A stretch of DNA of 64,000 bases from Pectobacterium versatile (GTDB taxonomy: Bacteria > Pseudomonadota > Gammaproteobacteria > Enterobacterales > Enterobacteriaceae): the NCBI RefSeq assembly GCF_020166435.1, contig NZ_JAINZP010000004.1, forward strand, positions 210,413 to 274,412, in the 5' to 3' direction. The position numbers and the translations under genes are program-made. This document shows, in pieces, positions 52,664 through 63,181 of this stretch (position 1 is its first letter; every line of letters begins with the position of its first letter). Under the pieces are notes generated by a model. That model did not search any database. It saw only the letters and a program-made list of their open reading frames with translations, and had not been told where the DNA came from.

Positions 52664-53584
52664 TACCTTGTCCAGTGCTTCAATCGGTTTTTCGCTATCC
52701 AGCCAGCAGACATCGTCCCAACCGCGCAGCCAGGTCATTTGCCGCTTCGCTAACTGACGCGTCGCACAAATTCCCCGATAAACCATCTCATCGTAATCAA
52801 TTTCACCGGATAAATATGACCACATCTGGCGATAACCAACGCAACGAACAGAGGGCATATCCGTATGAAGGTCTTGCCGAGCAAACAATGTCCGGGCTTC
52901 TGTCTCAAAACCTGCCGCCAACATCTGATGAAAACGCTGTTCAATCCGCTCATGCAACAATTCACGCGTCGCTGGGGCGATAGCAAACTGATGAACCTGA
53001 TAGGACAGCGCGTCGCCAGACGTTTTTGTCAGTTCAGTTAAAGTGTTACCTGAAACGAAAAAAACTTCCAGTGCTCGCGAGAGTCTCTGCGGATCATTTG
53101 GATGAATCCGAATGGCAGCTACCGGATCGATCTCACTGAGCTGCCGATGCATCGCTTCCCAGCCGATTTCTTTTGCCTGCTCTTCAATGCGTTGACGTAC
53201 GGCGGCATCGGCTGACGGCAGAGGAGAAAGTCCCTCCAGCAGCGCCTTGAAATACAGCATCGTCCCCCCGACTAACAGGGGAATGCGCCCAGCAGCGGTA
53301 ATGTCCGCCATCTCACGTAACGCATCGCGGCGAAAATCAGCCGCAGAATAGGATTCTGTCGGATCGAGAATATCGATTAACCGATGCGGGGCCAATGCCA
53401 GCTCTTCCGCACTCGGTTTCGCCGTCCCAATATCCATATCTTTATAGATGAGGGCGGAATCTACGCTAATCAACTCTACCGGCAAATATTCTCGTAACGC
53501 CATTGCCAATGCCGTTTTTCCTGACGCCGTCGGCCCCATGATAAAAATGGCGGGCGGCAACGACATTTGTTCTACATCACTCAT
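52649..53584 (-). CDS. miaA: tRNA dimethylallyltransferase
   Basis: Adds a dimethylallyl group to A37 of tRNAs reading U-starting codons; 311 residues (E. coli 316). P-loop [18 protein letters not shown] near 13-30, [17 protein letters not shown] near 42-58. The last residues DKVIHFK and the stop lie in or next to the ERIC end, so the extreme C-terminus is probably repeat-derived. The start overlaps the mutL 3' end by eight bases. Confidence 0.97.
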   Translation of the reverse strand: MSDVEQMSLPPAIFIMGPTASGKTALAMALREYLPVELISVDSALIYKDMDIGTAKPSAEELALAPHRLIDILDPTESYSAADFRRDALREMADITAAGRIPLLVGGTMLYFKALLEGLSPLPSADAAVRQRIEEQAKEIGWEAMHRQLSEIDPVAAIRIHPNDPQRLSRALEVFFVSGNTLTELTKTSGDALSYQVHQFAIAPATRELLHERIEQRFHQMLAAGFETEARTLFARQDLHTDMPSVRCVGYRQMWSYLSGEIDYDEMVYRGICATRQLAKRQMTWLRGWDDVCWLDSEKPIEALDKVIHFK

Positions 53585-55589
53585 GCTTTAAAGCCTTGAT
53601 GGCATCCTGGATGTCCATCATCGATAAAAGTTCAGACGGCGGCGTTTTCGCCAACTGCGGACAAAGCCGCTCGACATCCGCCAGTAATTGTATGGCCTGA
53701 GAATGGCTCCAGCTTTCCTGCTCACTCTGCAATCGCGTTGCCATCCACGATGCCAATTCACCAGGCTCCACCTGCTGTGTTTCAACCGTCTGATAGTCGG
53801 CCAGATAGCCTATCAGTTCAGAGATCAAGTTTTGTAAATTTTGTTGGCGCAATGGTAAAGGTACGGCACGCAATGTGGCACGCTGTGACTCAACCACGAC
53901 TTCAATACCAAAACGCGCCAGCAAAGCATGATGGGCAGACAAAACGTTCAGCTCAGATTTACTCAACGTCAGGCGCTGAGGAATCAGCAACGGCTGCGCC
54001 CGCAACCCTTCTTCCGACGGCGTCAACTGCACCGCTTTCAGATAACGTTCAGCAACGGAAAGCGACAGCATCGCCAAGCCCTTATGGTACTCCAACAGCG
54101 CGTAGCACGGCGGATAAACCGTCAATACTCGCCCAAAACCGTTTGATTGGCTTTCCAGCGGTGATTCAACCGGCGCACGTTGTTTGTTATTGCTGGCTGC
54201 AATGTTATCCGTCGTGGTTCGATTTGGCGGTGCGTCATGCGATACCGTGGATGGGACAACCCTATCCGACGACATAATGTGATTCGACGGTACAGAAATA
54301 CGCTCGCCAGACGGCGGCGGTGCACTTGCTGCGCTATCCGTCGGTTGCAGCAAGGTTTTATACAGCTCACCCTGCTTTTTCTGGTACGGATTCTCTGGCT
54401 GATAGCCGGAATAGGCCGATTCTTTCGCCTGACCGGAATGACCCGCGCGCGGCGTTTTCCCACCATACGATGGCGAACTATCGGTACGTGACGGCTGGGC
54501 AAAGTGGTTTTCACCTGCGGCGATACGGTTTTCCTGCTGCCATTGCACGGGTTTCCCGGTCTCCGGCTCTGTCATGCCAAGTGCCGGTGAGGATGCCTGT
54601 TGCAGAACGGACATCACGGCCTGATAGATAAAGTCATGCACCAACCGAGCCTGATGGAACCGTACCTCATGCTTGGCAGGATGCACATTCACATCAACCT
54701 GATGCGGGTCGATCTCCAGATACAGCACATAGGCGGGCTGCTGATCGCCACTAAGCTGATCTTGATAGGCCTGTCGGATGGCATGATTAATCAGCCGATC
54801 GCGCATCATGCGCTGGTTCACATAGCAGTACTGCATATCAGGCAGTTGCTTGGCGCCAACCGGGTCGGCAACCCAGCCATGAATAGTGAGATCGCCGTGT
54901 TGCCATGACACCGCGAGCGCATGCTGTAAGAATGTCGCACCACAAATACTACCCAACCGGCGCTCATACTGGCTTTTATCCGGCGCAGCACGATACTGCC
55001 GCATCAGCTTACCGTTATGATGCAGCGTGATGGCGACAGCGAAACGCGCCAGCGCGATGCGGCGCACAACCTCATCAATATGGGTGAATTCGGTTTTTTC
55101 CGTGCGCATAAATTTACGGCGGGCGGGCGTGTTATAAAACAGATCCAACACTTCCAGCGTGGTGCCCACAGGATGGGCAGCTGGCTTGACTGTCACCGCC
55201 ATGTCGCGCCCTTCGGCGTAGGCCTGCCAGGCCTCGGACTGTTCGGCAGTGCGCGATGTCAGCGTTAAACGGGAGACGGAACTGATACTTGCCAACGCTT
55301 CGCCACGGAACCCCATACTGACGATCGCTTCCAGATCGTCGAGCGTGGCAATTTTACTGGTCGCATGACGCGCCAACGCCAGCGTTAATTCATCTTTTCC
55401 GATGCCTGAACCGTTGTCACGAATGCGAATCAGCTTCGCACCGCCGCGTTCTATGTCGATATCAATCCGGGTCGCCCCTGCATCCAGACTGTTTTCCACC
55501 AGTTCCTTCACGACCGAAGCCGGACGTTCGACCACTTCTCCGGCGGCGATTTGGTTAGCCAACTGCGGTGGCAACACCTGAATCGGCAT
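53577..55589 (-). CDS. mutL: DNA mismatch repair protein MutL
   Basis: GHKL ATPase of 670 residues coupling MutS recognition to MutH and UvrD. N-terminal ATPase motifs [20 protein letters not shown] near 27-46, [14 protein letters not shown] near 54-67 and [16 protein letters not shown] near 90-105 are intact. A long polar linker (about 340-470) precedes the dimerisation domain. E. coli MutL has 615 residues; the extra length is in the linker. Overlaps miaA; 51 bp after amiB. Confidence 0.98.
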   Translation of the reverse strand: MPIQVLPPQLANQIAAGEVVERPASVVKELVENSLDAGATRIDIDIERGGAKLIRIRDNGSGIGKDELTLALARHATSKIATLDDLEAIVSMGFRGEALASISSVSRLTLTSRTAEQSEAWQAYAEGRDMAVTVKPAAHPVGTTLEVLDLFYNTPARRKFMRTEKTEFTHIDEVVRRIALARFAVAITLHHNGKLMRQYRAAPDKSQYERRLGSICGATFLQHALAVSWQHGDLTIHGWVADPVGAKQLPDMQYCYVNQRMMRDRLINHAIRQAYQDQLSGDQQPAYVLYLEIDPHQVDVNVHPAKHEVRFHQARLVHDFIYQAVMSVLQQASSPALGMTEPETGKPVQWQQENRIAAGENHFAQPSRTDSSPSYGGKTPRAGHSGQAKESAYSGYQPENPYQKKQGELYKTLLQPTDSAASAPPPSGERISVPSNHIMSSDRVVPSTVSHDAPPNRTTTDNIAASNNKQRAPVESPLESQSNGFGRVLTVYPPCYALLEYHKGLAMLSLSVAERYLKAVQLTPSEEGLRAQPLLIPQRLTLSKSELNVLSAHHALLARFGIEVVVESQRATLRAVPLPLRQQNLQNLISELIGYLADYQTVETQQVEPGELASWMATRLQSEQESWSHSQAIQLLADVERLCPQLAKTPPSELLSMMDIQDAIKALKHE

Positions 55590-55640
55590 GGCGTATCCCT
55601 CTTACTATCCTCAATCTATCGACATCGTCAGCATGAAGAA

Positions 55641-57329
55641 TCAGGCGGACGGTATAATCAGCGTTTGCCCCAGCTGTACCGTACCAGAGCGCATATTATT
55701 CGCCTGTTGGATCACTTTCATACTGACACCGTAACGGGCAGCAATCGCACTCAGGCTATCACCCTTTACAACCTTATGCTTCACCGGCACAGCCTTTTGG
55801 GGCGCGGGCGTTGATGCCGTCTGCTTCGTCCCTGTCGCCGGAATATTCAAACGCTGCCCAACCCAGACGATGTCCTTGTTTAACTTATTCACATCACGCA
55901 TGGCTGCGAGGCTGACGCCATAACTCCGAGCAATCGAAGAGAGCGTTTCGCCACGCGCAACGGTATGACGCGTACTACCCGCACTCGCTTTTGCCGCAGT
56001 TACGTTACCGCCTGGCGTTTCTTTATCACTTGCCGCCGACTGTAGTGGGCGGCTTTCCTGCTTTGGGAGAGTGTTTTTGGGAACGGATTGCATCGGGTGT
56101 GTTTGGAAATAACTTCTCAGCCCCTGATAAATCGCATTGGCGAGTTTTTCCTGATAGTCGTTACTCCCCAAGAGCCGCTCTTCTGAGACATTAGTGATAA
56201 ACCCAGTTTCCACCAGCAGAGAAGGAATATCTGGCGAGCGCAACACCCCCAAACTGGCGTGCTCAGGACGTCGTTTATGCAGCCCTCCAACACGCTGGAG
56301 CTCACGCAGCACCTTGGTCGCGACGTCATACCCAACGCGCTGGGAGTGACCAAATTGCAGATCCAACACCGCCTGGCTGAGGTAAGGGTCCGCGCTGCTG
56401 TTCGCCAGCAGATCGCCCGCGCCGCCCAACAGTTCAGACTGTTTCTCATGCTGTTCCAGCCAGTTTGCCATTTCGCTGTTTGCGCGGCGGTTGGACAGCA
56501 CCCAGACAGAGGCACCTTTAGCATTGCGGTTCGGCGCAGCATCCGCGTGAATCGATACTAACAGGTTCGCGCCCTGCTTACGCGCCACGTCCGAACGCCC
56601 CATGACGGAGATAAAGTAGTCGCCATCACGCGTCAGCACGCCTTTAAAGGCCGGATCGCTATTCAGTAAGGCTTGTAATTTACGCGCGATAGAAATGGTG
56701 ACATTTTTCTCCCGCAGCCCGTTCGTCCCAATCGCACCAGGATCTTGTCCACCGTGACCGGCATCAATCGCCACAACAATCCGTTCATTACCCTGTCGGG
56801 CCGGCACTCGCGTAGTAGACGACGCATTGCTATTCACGACAACAGTAGGCTTGTTGGTAAACGGATTTTTGGCGGGTTCTGTCGGCGCACTATTTTGCTG
56901 TCGTGAAGCCGGAGGCGCTGAGGCTTGTACCGTTTTCGCTTTATCACCCGTGATGGTGAAGACAACAACGTAACCCGAGCCTTCTTTTTGCGTCACCGCC
57001 CGCGTTTTCGCCGCCTGGGTCAAATCCAGTACCAAACGCAGGCTTTGTGCGTCCTGCGCGTTGCTGGTTCGCACACGCTTAATCAGATTTTGCCCGCTGA
57101 AATCCAACGGCAAGCCCTGAATGACGCCAGTCTGACGAATATCGATGACCACTCTGGCGGGGTTACTGAGCGGGAAAAAAGCATAAATAGGCTGACCACT
57201 AAAGCTCAGACGCACCGTGGCCTGGCCTGACGCATTATCCACCTTGATATCAGACAGATTGGCTGCCCACGCCGTTCCTGCCAGTAACAGCCATACACCG
57301 ATGAACAGCTTAACCATACGACTCATCAT
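55641..57329 (-). CDS. amiB: N-acetylmuramoyl-L-alanine amidase AmiB with two LysM domains
   Basis: Periplasmic septum-splitting amidase of 562 residues. Signal peptide ([17 protein letters not shown]), AMIN domain (about 25-130), a proline-rich linker, and a zinc amidase_3 domain from about 185 ([31 protein letters not shown]). Two C-terminal LysM modules follow at about 460-505 and 518-562 ([34 protein letters not shown]). E. coli AmiB (445 residues) lacks the LysM pair. Four-base overlap with tsaE. Confidence 0.96.
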   Translation of the reverse strand: MMSRMVKLFIGVWLLLAGTAWAANLSDIKVDNASGQATVRLSFSGQPIYAFFPLSNPARVVIDIRQTGVIQGLPLDFSGQNLIKRVRTSNAQDAQSLRLVLDLTQAAKTRAVTQKEGSGYVVVFTITGDKAKTVQASAPPASRQQNSAPTEPAKNPFTNKPTVVVNSNASSTTRVPARQGNERIVVAIDAGHGGQDPGAIGTNGLREKNVTISIARKLQALLNSDPAFKGVLTRDGDYFISVMGRSDVARKQGANLLVSIHADAAPNRNAKGASVWVLSNRRANSEMANWLEQHEKQSELLGGAGDLLANSSADPYLSQAVLDLQFGHSQRVGYDVATKVLRELQRVGGLHKRRPEHASLGVLRSPDIPSLLVETGFITNVSEERLLGSNDYQEKLANAIYQGLRSYFQTHPMQSVPKNTLPKQESRPLQSAASDKETPGGNVTAAKASAGSTRHTVARGETLSSIARSYGVSLAAMRDVNKLNKDIVWVGQRLNIPATGTKQTASTPAPQKAVPVKHKVVKGDSLSAIAARYGVSMKVIQQANNMRSGTVQLGQTLIIPSA

Positions 57330-57808
57330 GATTCTGTTGTTCCTGGCTGAAGAGAAAAACGTTGTAACATCGCGTCTCCCGTCGCAGAGACAGCGGACAG
57401 TTCAGCCTGTCGGCCCTGATCCTGATAGCGCAAATGCAGTTCGATATCCGCATCGGGCAGCACGCCAGCACCCTGCTGCGGCCATTCAATCAGACAAATG
57501 GCATCCTGCGTCAGATAATCGCGGATCCCCATAAACTCCAACTCTTCTGGGTCGGCCAGTCGATAGAGATCAAAATGGTAAACTGCCAGCGGCAATAACG
57601 CATAAGGCTCGACCAGCGTATAAGTGGGGCTTTTGACATTGCCCTGATGACCACGCGCTTGCAGAAAACCACGACTAAACGTCGTTTTCCCCGCACCAAG
57701 GTCGCCATAAAGGTGGATAACACAAGCGCCGTCGCAGGCTTTCGCCAGCGCCGTGCCTAAAGAGATCGTTGCTGCCTCATCCGGCAGAAGTAAGACTATT
57801 CTTTTCAT
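57326..57808 (-). CDS. tsaE: tRNA threonylcarbamoyladenosine biosynthesis ATPase TsaE
   Basis: P-loop ATPase of 160 residues that works with TsaB-TsaD in making t6A37 in tRNAs. It has [20 protein letters not shown] with Walker A near 34-46, [10 protein letters not shown] near 63-72, and the [17 protein letters not shown] segment. ATGA overlap with amiB. Upstream it now faces a decayed nnr, so its transcript probably starts within or just before that remnant. Confidence 0.96.
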   Translation of the reverse strand: MKRIVLLLPDEAATISLGTALAKACDGACVIHLYGDLGAGKTTFSRGFLQARGHQGNVKSPTYTLVEPYALLPLAVYHFDLYRLADPEELEFMGIRDYLTQDAICLIEWPQQGAGVLPDADIELHLRYQDQGRQAELSAVSATGDAMLQRFSLQPGTTES

Positions 57809-57813
57809 TCTAT

Positions 57814-58470
57814 CTATTGTTCTAAAAACATCGGTTCTAAAAACATCGGTTCCGGATTAACATATCGGAACAACACAGGCAATAAATCGGTTGCCAGCAA
57901 ACCGCCAACGATACCCGACAGCACATCCCCCATGCCACCTGTCGCCATGCTGGGGTTCCCCACATCAGCAATGGCAACCTCGTCTCGCTCGCTGGCAATC
58001 ACCGTTCCCGCACCTTTCAATACGACAACACCACCATAGCGTTTTACCAACTTTGTGACCGCAAGTAAGCGATCACTTTCACTATCAGAGGCGCGGCAAT
58101 TCAGTAAACGTGCCGCCTCGCCGAGGTGAGGTGTCAGCACGCGATTCTGCCGCTTATGCGGATTGATTGCCAGCAGGTTAAGCACATCCGCATCTCATAA
58201 CACGGGTTTATTACAATTTTCTGCCGAGCGCCGTGCATTTTTACTCCATTTATTCTGCCCTAAGCATGGCCCAACCACCACGACATTAGCTTATAGCCGC
58301 CCTTATCACCGCGTTTCTGTCGTCAACGCTTGTAAGCTCACATCGTCAGTAACGCGGCTTGGTATTGTTTGTGAGTAAGTACTCGCACTAGGCCTGCACC
58401 GCAGATTGAAGGAGAATTCTCTGCCACGAAACAAAGAACAATTCGATTCCCTCGCTACCAAGTATTGTTG
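57814..58470 (-). pseudogene. nnr: Decayed NAD(P)H-hydrate dehydratase nnr (yjeF), C-terminal domain remnant
   Basis: Minus-strand remnants of the Nnr dehydratase domain can be followed in order. GAGLVRVLT...ALLT lies near 58400-58340, VVVVGPCLGQ near 58290-58255, then KPVL, a TGA at 58197-58195 where the family has Trp, and DADVLNLLAINPHKRQNRVL onward. There is a near-intact NPSMATGGMGDVLSGIVGGL segment, then a deletion of about 40 residues joining to [15 protein letters not shown]. There are at least two in-frame stops and frame changes. The whole N-terminal epimerase domain is missing. A 123-codon frame (58185-57814) survives but is unlikely to be functional. Confidence 0.88.
57819..57848. 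repeat. 15-bp tandem duplication at the nnr remnant end
   Basis: GTTCTAAAAACATCG occurs twice in direct succession, encoding the duplicated EPMFL at the end of the remnant frame. A slippage-type duplication in DNA no longer under selection. Confidence 0.8.
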
Positions 58471-58628
58471 TCTATGTTCATTAAAGCGATTTTTAATACA
58501 TCGAGTACACCCGACATAATAGACCGCAAGTTAGGTATGACTTATTGATTCGATAAAGACAACGGATTGGTGATAGCGATCACATTTCTGTACTTTAGCT
58601 ACATGCAAAAACACATGAGGATAAAGTG
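58471..58628 (+). promoter_or_regulatory. ahpC upstream region
   Basis: Region between the recognisable nnr remnant and ahpC. It contains ATAGCGATCAC and a further AT-rich block about 45 bp before the ATG. This could be part of an OxyR site, which consists of spaced ATAG/CTAT elements, but the match is only partial. OxyR control of ahpCF is known in enterobacteria; the sequence here does not prove it. Confidence 0.35.
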
Positions 58629-59192
58629 ATGTCAGTAATTAACACCCAAGTTAAACCATTCAAAAACATGGCATTCAAAGACGATCAATTCATTGAAGTG
58701 ACTGAGAAGAGTATCGAAGGAAAATGGAGCATATTCTTTTTCTATCCAGCTGACTTTACGTTTGTTTGCCCGACCGAACTGGGCGATGTCGCTGACTACT
58801 ACGACGAATTCCAACAGCGTGGCGTAGAAATCTACTCGGTTTCCACCGACACCCACTTCACGCACAAAGCGTGGCACAGCAGCTCTGAAACGATTGGTAA
58901 AATCAAATACACCATGATTGGTGACCCAACGGGCCAGCTGACGCGCAACTTTGAAAACCTGCGTGAAGCAGAAGGTCTGGCCGATCGCGGTACGTTCATT
59001 GTTGACCCACAGGGCATCATCCAAGCGGTAGAAATCACAGCGGAAGGTATTGGTCGCGACGCGTCTGATCTGCTGCGCAAAGTGAAAGCCGCTCAGTACG
59101 TAGCCTCTCATCCAGGTGAAGTGTGCCCAGCAAAGTGGCAAGAAGGCGAAACCACTCTGGCACCGTCTCTAGATCTGGTTGGAAAAATTTAA
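58629..59192 (+). CDS. ahpC: Alkyl hydroperoxide reductase peroxidase subunit C
   Basis: Typical 2-Cys peroxiredoxin of 187 residues, identical in length to E. coli AhpC. Peroxidatic C47 in [18 protein letters not shown] and resolving cysteine in [10 protein letters not shown] near 165 are present; it reduces hydrogen peroxide and organic peroxides. GAGG lies eight bases before the ATG at 58629; a GTG one codon earlier is less likely. Followed by a hairpin and ahpF. Confidence 0.97.
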   Translation: MSVINTQVKPFKNMAFKDDQFIEVTEKSIEGKWSIFFFYPADFTFVCPTELGDVADYYDEFQQRGVEIYSVSTDTHFTHKAWHSSSETIGKIKYTMIGDPTGQLTRNFENLREAEGLADRGTFIVDPQGIIQAVEITAEGIGRDASDLLRKVKAAQYVASHPGEVCPAKWQEGETTLAPSLDLVGKI

Positions 59193-59229
59193 AACATACG
59201 CTAGCACCTCGGAAAAATTGATTTTTTTG

Positions 59230-59258
59230 TCGGGTGCATAGCACCCGATTTTTCTTTT
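59230..59258 (+). terminator. Terminator or attenuating hairpin between ahpC and ahpF
   Basis: TCGGGTGC-ATA-GCACCCGA followed by TTTTTC. It lies in the 95-bp ahpC-ahpF gap, so partial termination would give more ahpC than ahpF transcript, matching the different needs for peroxidase and reductase. Confidence 0.8.
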
Positions 59259-59287
59259 GTACCCACTTGCCTAATTAAGGACGACTG

Positions 59288-60868
59288 ATGCTCGACAATA
59301 CGATGAAAGTCCAGTTGAAAGCCTATCTGGAAAAATTAACCAAACCTGTTGAGTTGATTGCGGCTCTGGATAACTCCGCTAAATCTGCTGAAGTCAGAAC
59401 CTTGCTGGCTGAGATCGCTGAATTGTCCGAACGGGTAAGTTTTATTGAAGATAATACGTTAGTTGAAAAGAATGGCCTACCAGCGCGTAAGCCTTCGTTT
59501 CTGATTACCAATCCAGGTTCCCAAAGCGGCCCGCGTTTTGCCGGCGCGCCGATGGGACACGAATTTACCTCCCTGATTCTAGCGTTATTGCAGATGGGGG
59601 GCCATCCGTCGAAAGAAGCGAAAGAATTACTCGATCAAATTCGCCATCTTGACGGTTCGTTCCACTTTGAAACCTATTACTCGCTGTCCTGCCACAACTG
59701 CCCGGACGTGGTGCAGGCGCTGAATTTAATGGCGGTGTTGAATCCGAATATCACCCATACCGCAATTGACGGCGGCGTGTTTCAGGATGAGATTCAAAAC
59801 CGTAACGTCATGGGCGTTCCCACCGTTTTCCTGAATGGCGAACACTTCAGCCAGGGGCGGACGAGCTTGGCTGAGATTGTGACTAAAATCGATACCGGCG
59901 CGGGCGCTAAACAGGTTGAGAAGCTGAACCAGCGTGACGTCTATGATGTGTTAATCATCGGTAGCGGTCCGGCGGGGGCCGCAGCGGCGGTCTATTCGGC
60001 GCGTAAAGGCATCCGTACTGGGTTAGTCGGCGAGCGCTTTGGCGGCCAGGTATTGGATACTGTCGATATCGAAAACTACATTTCTGTCCCGAAAACGGAA
60101 GGTGCCAAACTGGCGACCGCGCTGAAGAGCCATGTTGATGACTACGATGTTGACGTGATTGACGCGCAGAGTGCAGAGGCCCTCATTCCTGGTGGCGAAC
60201 CGGGTAAACCGCATCAGGTGATCACCGCATCCGGCGCGACGCTGACAGCGCGCAGTGTGATCATTGCGACCGGCGCACGCTGGAGAAACATGAATGTACC
60301 CGGCGAAGATCAGTACCGTACGCGTGGCGTAACGTACTGCCCGCACTGTGATGGCCCGCTGTTTAAAGGCAAACACGTTGCAGTGATTGGCGGCGGAAAC
60401 TCCGGTGTAGAAGCGGCTATCGATCTGGCTGGCGTGGTGAAACATGTCACATTGCTTGAGTTTGCTCCAGAACTGAAAGCAGATTCTGTATTACAGGAAA
60501 AAGTGCGTAGCCTGCCGAACGTTGACATCATTCTGAATGCGCACACCACAGAAGTGAAAGGCGATGGGCAGAAGGTGACGGGGCTGAGCTATAAAGATCG
60601 TATTACCAATACGGTGCATGATTTAGCGCTGGAAGGGATCTTCGTGCAGATTGGCCTGCTGCCTAACACTCACTGGCTGGAAGGTACGGTAGCCAGAAAC
60701 CGCATCGGTGAAATTGAGATCGATGCCAAGTGCGAAACCAGCGTGAAGGGGGTATTTGCTGCCGGTGACTGTACGACAGTACCGTACAAGCAGATCATTA
60801 TCGCGACTGGGGAAGGCGCAAAAGCGTCCTTGAGCGCATTTGATTACTTGATCAGAACCCGTACCTAA
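59288..60868 (+). CDS. ahpF: Alkyl hydroperoxide reductase flavoprotein subunit F
   Basis: FAD/NADH disulfide reductase of 526 residues (E. coli 521) that recycles AhpC. Two thioredoxin-like folds at the N-terminus with SCHNCPD near 130-136, then FAD motif [20 protein letters not shown] near 218-237, redox centre [12 protein letters not shown] near 348-359, NADH motif [17 protein letters not shown] and [20 protein letters not shown]. All redox cysteines present. Confidence 0.97.
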   Translation: MLDNTMKVQLKAYLEKLTKPVELIAALDNSAKSAEVRTLLAEIAELSERVSFIEDNTLVEKNGLPARKPSFLITNPGSQSGPRFAGAPMGHEFTSLILALLQMGGHPSKEAKELLDQIRHLDGSFHFETYYSLSCHNCPDVVQALNLMAVLNPNITHTAIDGGVFQDEIQNRNVMGVPTVFLNGEHFSQGRTSLAEIVTKIDTGAGAKQVEKLNQRDVYDVLIIGSGPAGAAAAVYSARKGIRTGLVGERFGGQVLDTVDIENYISVPKTEGAKLATALKSHVDDYDVDVIDAQSAEALIPGGEPGKPHQVITASGATLTARSVIIATGARWRNMNVPGEDQYRTRGVTYCPHCDGPLFKGKHVAVIGGGNSGVEAAIDLAGVVKHVTLLEFAPELKADSVLQEKVRSLPNVDIILNAHTTEVKGDGQKVTGLSYKDRITNTVHDLALEGIFVQIGLLPNTHWLEGTVARNRIGEIEIDAKCETSVKGVFAAGDCTTVPYKQIIIATGEGAKASLSAFDYLIRTRT

Positions 60869-61652
60869 ATAGCTTCGCCAAATAGTCGAGCACTTGAAGG
60901 GAACTCAGTCCGAGTGGAGCGATCTGATCAATCGCCAAATCAAAATAAATCACCAACCGGACTGAGCAATGTCGATCATGAAACGATAACGCGCAATCAT
61001 CGGTGCTGGTATATGTGGCAGTTACTGGAACAGGTAACGCAATTTATGAATGCAGCTTCACCGTTTCCCAGCAATCAACCTAGCCCTGGCTAAAGTGGAG
61101 CGGTAATATGAGAAGCTATTTAGCATCAGCCTATAGGAGACGATAAGGAGACATATTTGTCACCATTCTGTTTCTCTGGCGATGTTCTTAGCTTTCTGCG
61201 CGGCGATGCTTCATAAAAAGAGGCGTCGCCGCATTTTGCTTTTCATCTAAATTTCTCTTTTGATCATAAAAATTAGAGTTCCCCCCCTTGCCAAGGGGTA
61301 ATAACAAATTCATAATGTCGGCCGTTTGTCCTATTGCCCATCTTTCTTTGTTGTCTACGCCGCTTAGTATTTCGAGCGTTGGCGTTAATTCAAGTCACAT
61401 TATTTTTTTATCAGTTAATAAAAAATTTATATTCTTTTTAACAGACTTATCCACAGACAGACTGTTGTTTATTTATTGTTCACACTATATTTTTGATAAA
61501 ATGGTGTAGCATATCCTATTGATATTTATTAATAATTTTTACTTATAAAATATTGTGACGTTTGCTTTTACTTTTCTTGACAGTTGATTGTCAACGGTTT
61601 TTTTATTTATTCACAGCCTGTGCGACAAACTGATGACAACCATTTTGACCGC
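60869..61652. other. 784-bp gene-poor region between ahpF and queG
   Basis: No convincing gene. It holds an inverted repeat CTCAGTCCG/CGGACTGAG (60904-60912 and 60958-60966) enclosing a smaller GCGAT/ATCGC stem, and a TTGACA-GTTGAT-TGTCAA hairpin followed by a T-run (61577-61603). A very AT-rich segment runs from about 61380. A 73-codon frame at 61288-61509 has no family features. The make-up suits a rearrangement scar or degraded mobile DNA. Confidence 0.55.
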
Positions 61653-62792
61653 TCATGCATCGCGCGGTAATCCTTTCTCTACTGCACGAATAAGTCGTTT
61701 TTTCTGCGTGGATTGGACGTCAATTTCCAGTGACGCGCGACGTTCCAACTGCTGATGAATCGCCCAGTAGATATGCTCATCCAACAGTTCGCTTTCGCCC
61801 AAACGGGCTTGCAATGCCAGTACGATACTACCCTGATAGGGGGCATTCCCCAGTGCGACAGCAATATTGCGTAACCAGCGGAGATGGCCGATGCGCCTGA
61901 TGGACGATCCTTCCGTAATTCGCAGAAATTTCTCTTCATCCCAGCCAAATAGTATCAGCAGTTCTGGCGTATGCAGCACGGCACGCGGGCTGAAATCAGC
62001 TTCGTCGGTGAGCTGTGAAAACCGATTCCACGGGCAAATAAGCTGACAATCATCGCAACCATAGATGCGATTACCCATCAGCGGACGAAATTCTTCCGGA
62101 ATCGAACCTTCCAATTCGATGGTCAGGTAGGAAATGCAGCGTCGGGCATCGACAGTGTATGGAGCGACAATTGCGCCTGTTGGACAGGTAGTCATGCAGG
62201 CAATACATCGACCGCACTGCTCTTCCTGCGGCCGATCGATAGGCAGGGGTAAATCGATCAGAAGTTCACCGAGAAAGAACCAAGAGCCTGCTTCTCTATT
62301 CAGAATTAGTGAGTGTTTACCAACCCAGCCAAGCCCAGCTTTCGCAGCCAAAGGACGCTCCATAATAGGAGCAGAATCGACGAAGGGGCGAAAATTCAGT
62401 TCACCGCAGTATTCCTGAATCTGATCGCCGAGTTTTTTCAGACGCTGGCGTAATAGCTTGTGGTAATCGCGACCCAGTGAGTAGCGGCTGACGTAGCCGA
62501 ACTGTGGATTCTTTAGGGTACTGGCGAATGCGGCTTTGGTGGGCAGATAATTCATACGTACGCTGATGACGCGCAGTGTACCAGGCAACAGTTCGTGCGG
62601 ACGCGCTCGCAGCATGCCATGACGCACCATCCAGTCCATTTCTCCGTGGTATTGCTTATCTAGCCAGGCTTGAAGCCGAGGCTCTTCTGTGGACAGATCG
62701 GTGTCGCAAATGCCAACCTGCTGGAACCCTAATGTCTGTCCCCATTGTTTGATGTGCCGCGCTAATTCATTAAGATCGTAGGGGTATGACAT
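61653..62792 (-). CDS. queG: Epoxyqueuosine reductase
   Basis: Cobalamin- and iron-sulfur-dependent enzyme of 379 residues for the last step of queuosine synthesis in tRNA. N-terminal domain KQWGQTLGFQQVGICDTDLS; two ferredoxin-type clusters, CGRCIACMTTCPTGAI near 193-208 and YGCDDCQLICPWNRFS near 242-257. Complete and apparently functional. In E. coli it is divergent from nnr; here it points the same way as the nnr remnant, 3.2 kb away, with ahpCF between. Confidence 0.97.
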   Translation of the reverse strand: MSYPYDLNELARHIKQWGQTLGFQQVGICDTDLSTEEPRLQAWLDKQYHGEMDWMVRHGMLRARPHELLPGTLRVISVRMNYLPTKAAFASTLKNPQFGYVSRYSLGRDYHKLLRQRLKKLGDQIQEYCGELNFRPFVDSAPIMERPLAAKAGLGWVGKHSLILNREAGSWFFLGELLIDLPLPIDRPQEEQCGRCIACMTTCPTGAIVAPYTVDARRCISYLTIELEGSIPEEFRPLMGNRIYGCDDCQLICPWNRFSQLTDEADFSPRAVLHTPELLILFGWDEEKFLRITEGSSIRRIGHLRWLRNIAVALGNAPYQGSIVLALQARLGESELLDEHIYWAIHQQLERRASLEIDVQSTQKKRLIRAVEKGLPRDA

Positions 62793-62923
62793 GATGAACC
62801 GTAAAAATATACTGTATAACCCGATTTTATCACAAAATAAGAATACCTCTGAGGCACGTGGTTCACGATATTCAGGTAAGCAGCTATTGCTCCGGTTTCC
62901 CGAAGCAATAGCTCAATGAATAT
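62793..62923. other. Short gap with inverted repeat between queG and the carrier-protein gene
   Basis: Contains AGCTATTGCT (62882-62891) pairing with AGCAATAGCT (62904-62913), a ten-base stem just after the carrier-protein stop. No U-run follows on the minus strand. It may protect or punctuate the 3' end of the upstream transcript. Confidence 0.5.
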
Positions 62924-63178
62924 TTACCGTCTAAACTCCGCCATCATAAATTCAACAACCTGCTCCACGGTTAGATCACTTGTGATTTGTGAACGATCTA
63001 GCACCAAGCCAAGATCTTCCAGTTTTATCAGAAAATCAACTAACTCCACAGAGTCCATTGCAATATCTTTAATCAAGCTATCCTGTGCTTTAATTTCATC
63101 AGGGGCTATGCCGTTAACCTGATAAATAACATCACATATCAATGCAAACACATTATCTTTCATGAGCAATGCATTCAA
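62924..63178 (-). CDS. Acyl carrier protein-like protein
   Basis: Small acidic helical protein of 84 residues of the phosphopantetheine-carrier family. It reads SLIKDIAMDSVELVDFLIKL, with the serine of DSVE near residue 42 as the attachment site. It is not the housekeeping acpP. The start is taken as TTG at 63178 because GGAGG lies six bases upstream, inside the end of the preceding gene; an ATG at 63163 is the alternative. It follows the Ser/Thr/Pro-rich gene by three bases, so translation is coupled. Comparable specialised carriers occur next to SPI-1-type secretion effectors (iacP after sipA) and in lipid or NRPS clusters. Confidence 0.82.
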   Translation of the reverse strand: MNALLMKDNVFALICDVIYQVNGIAPDEIKAQDSLIKDIAMDSVELVDFLIKLEDLGLVLDRSQITSDLTVEQVVEFMMAEFRR

Positions 63179-63181
63179 TCT

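Noticed and set aside
61288..61509. 73-codon frame in the ahpF-queG gap
   Set aside because: AT-rich, no ribosome-binding site and no recognisable domain; probably chance.
62882..62913. Ten-base stem after the carrier gene as an intrinsic terminator
   Set aside because: No U-run on either strand; listed only as an inverted repeat.
62791..62919. 42-codon plus-strand frame starting within queG's start codon region
   Set aside because: No Shine-Dalgarno and no similarity to the missing Nnr N-terminus, for which I checked specifically.
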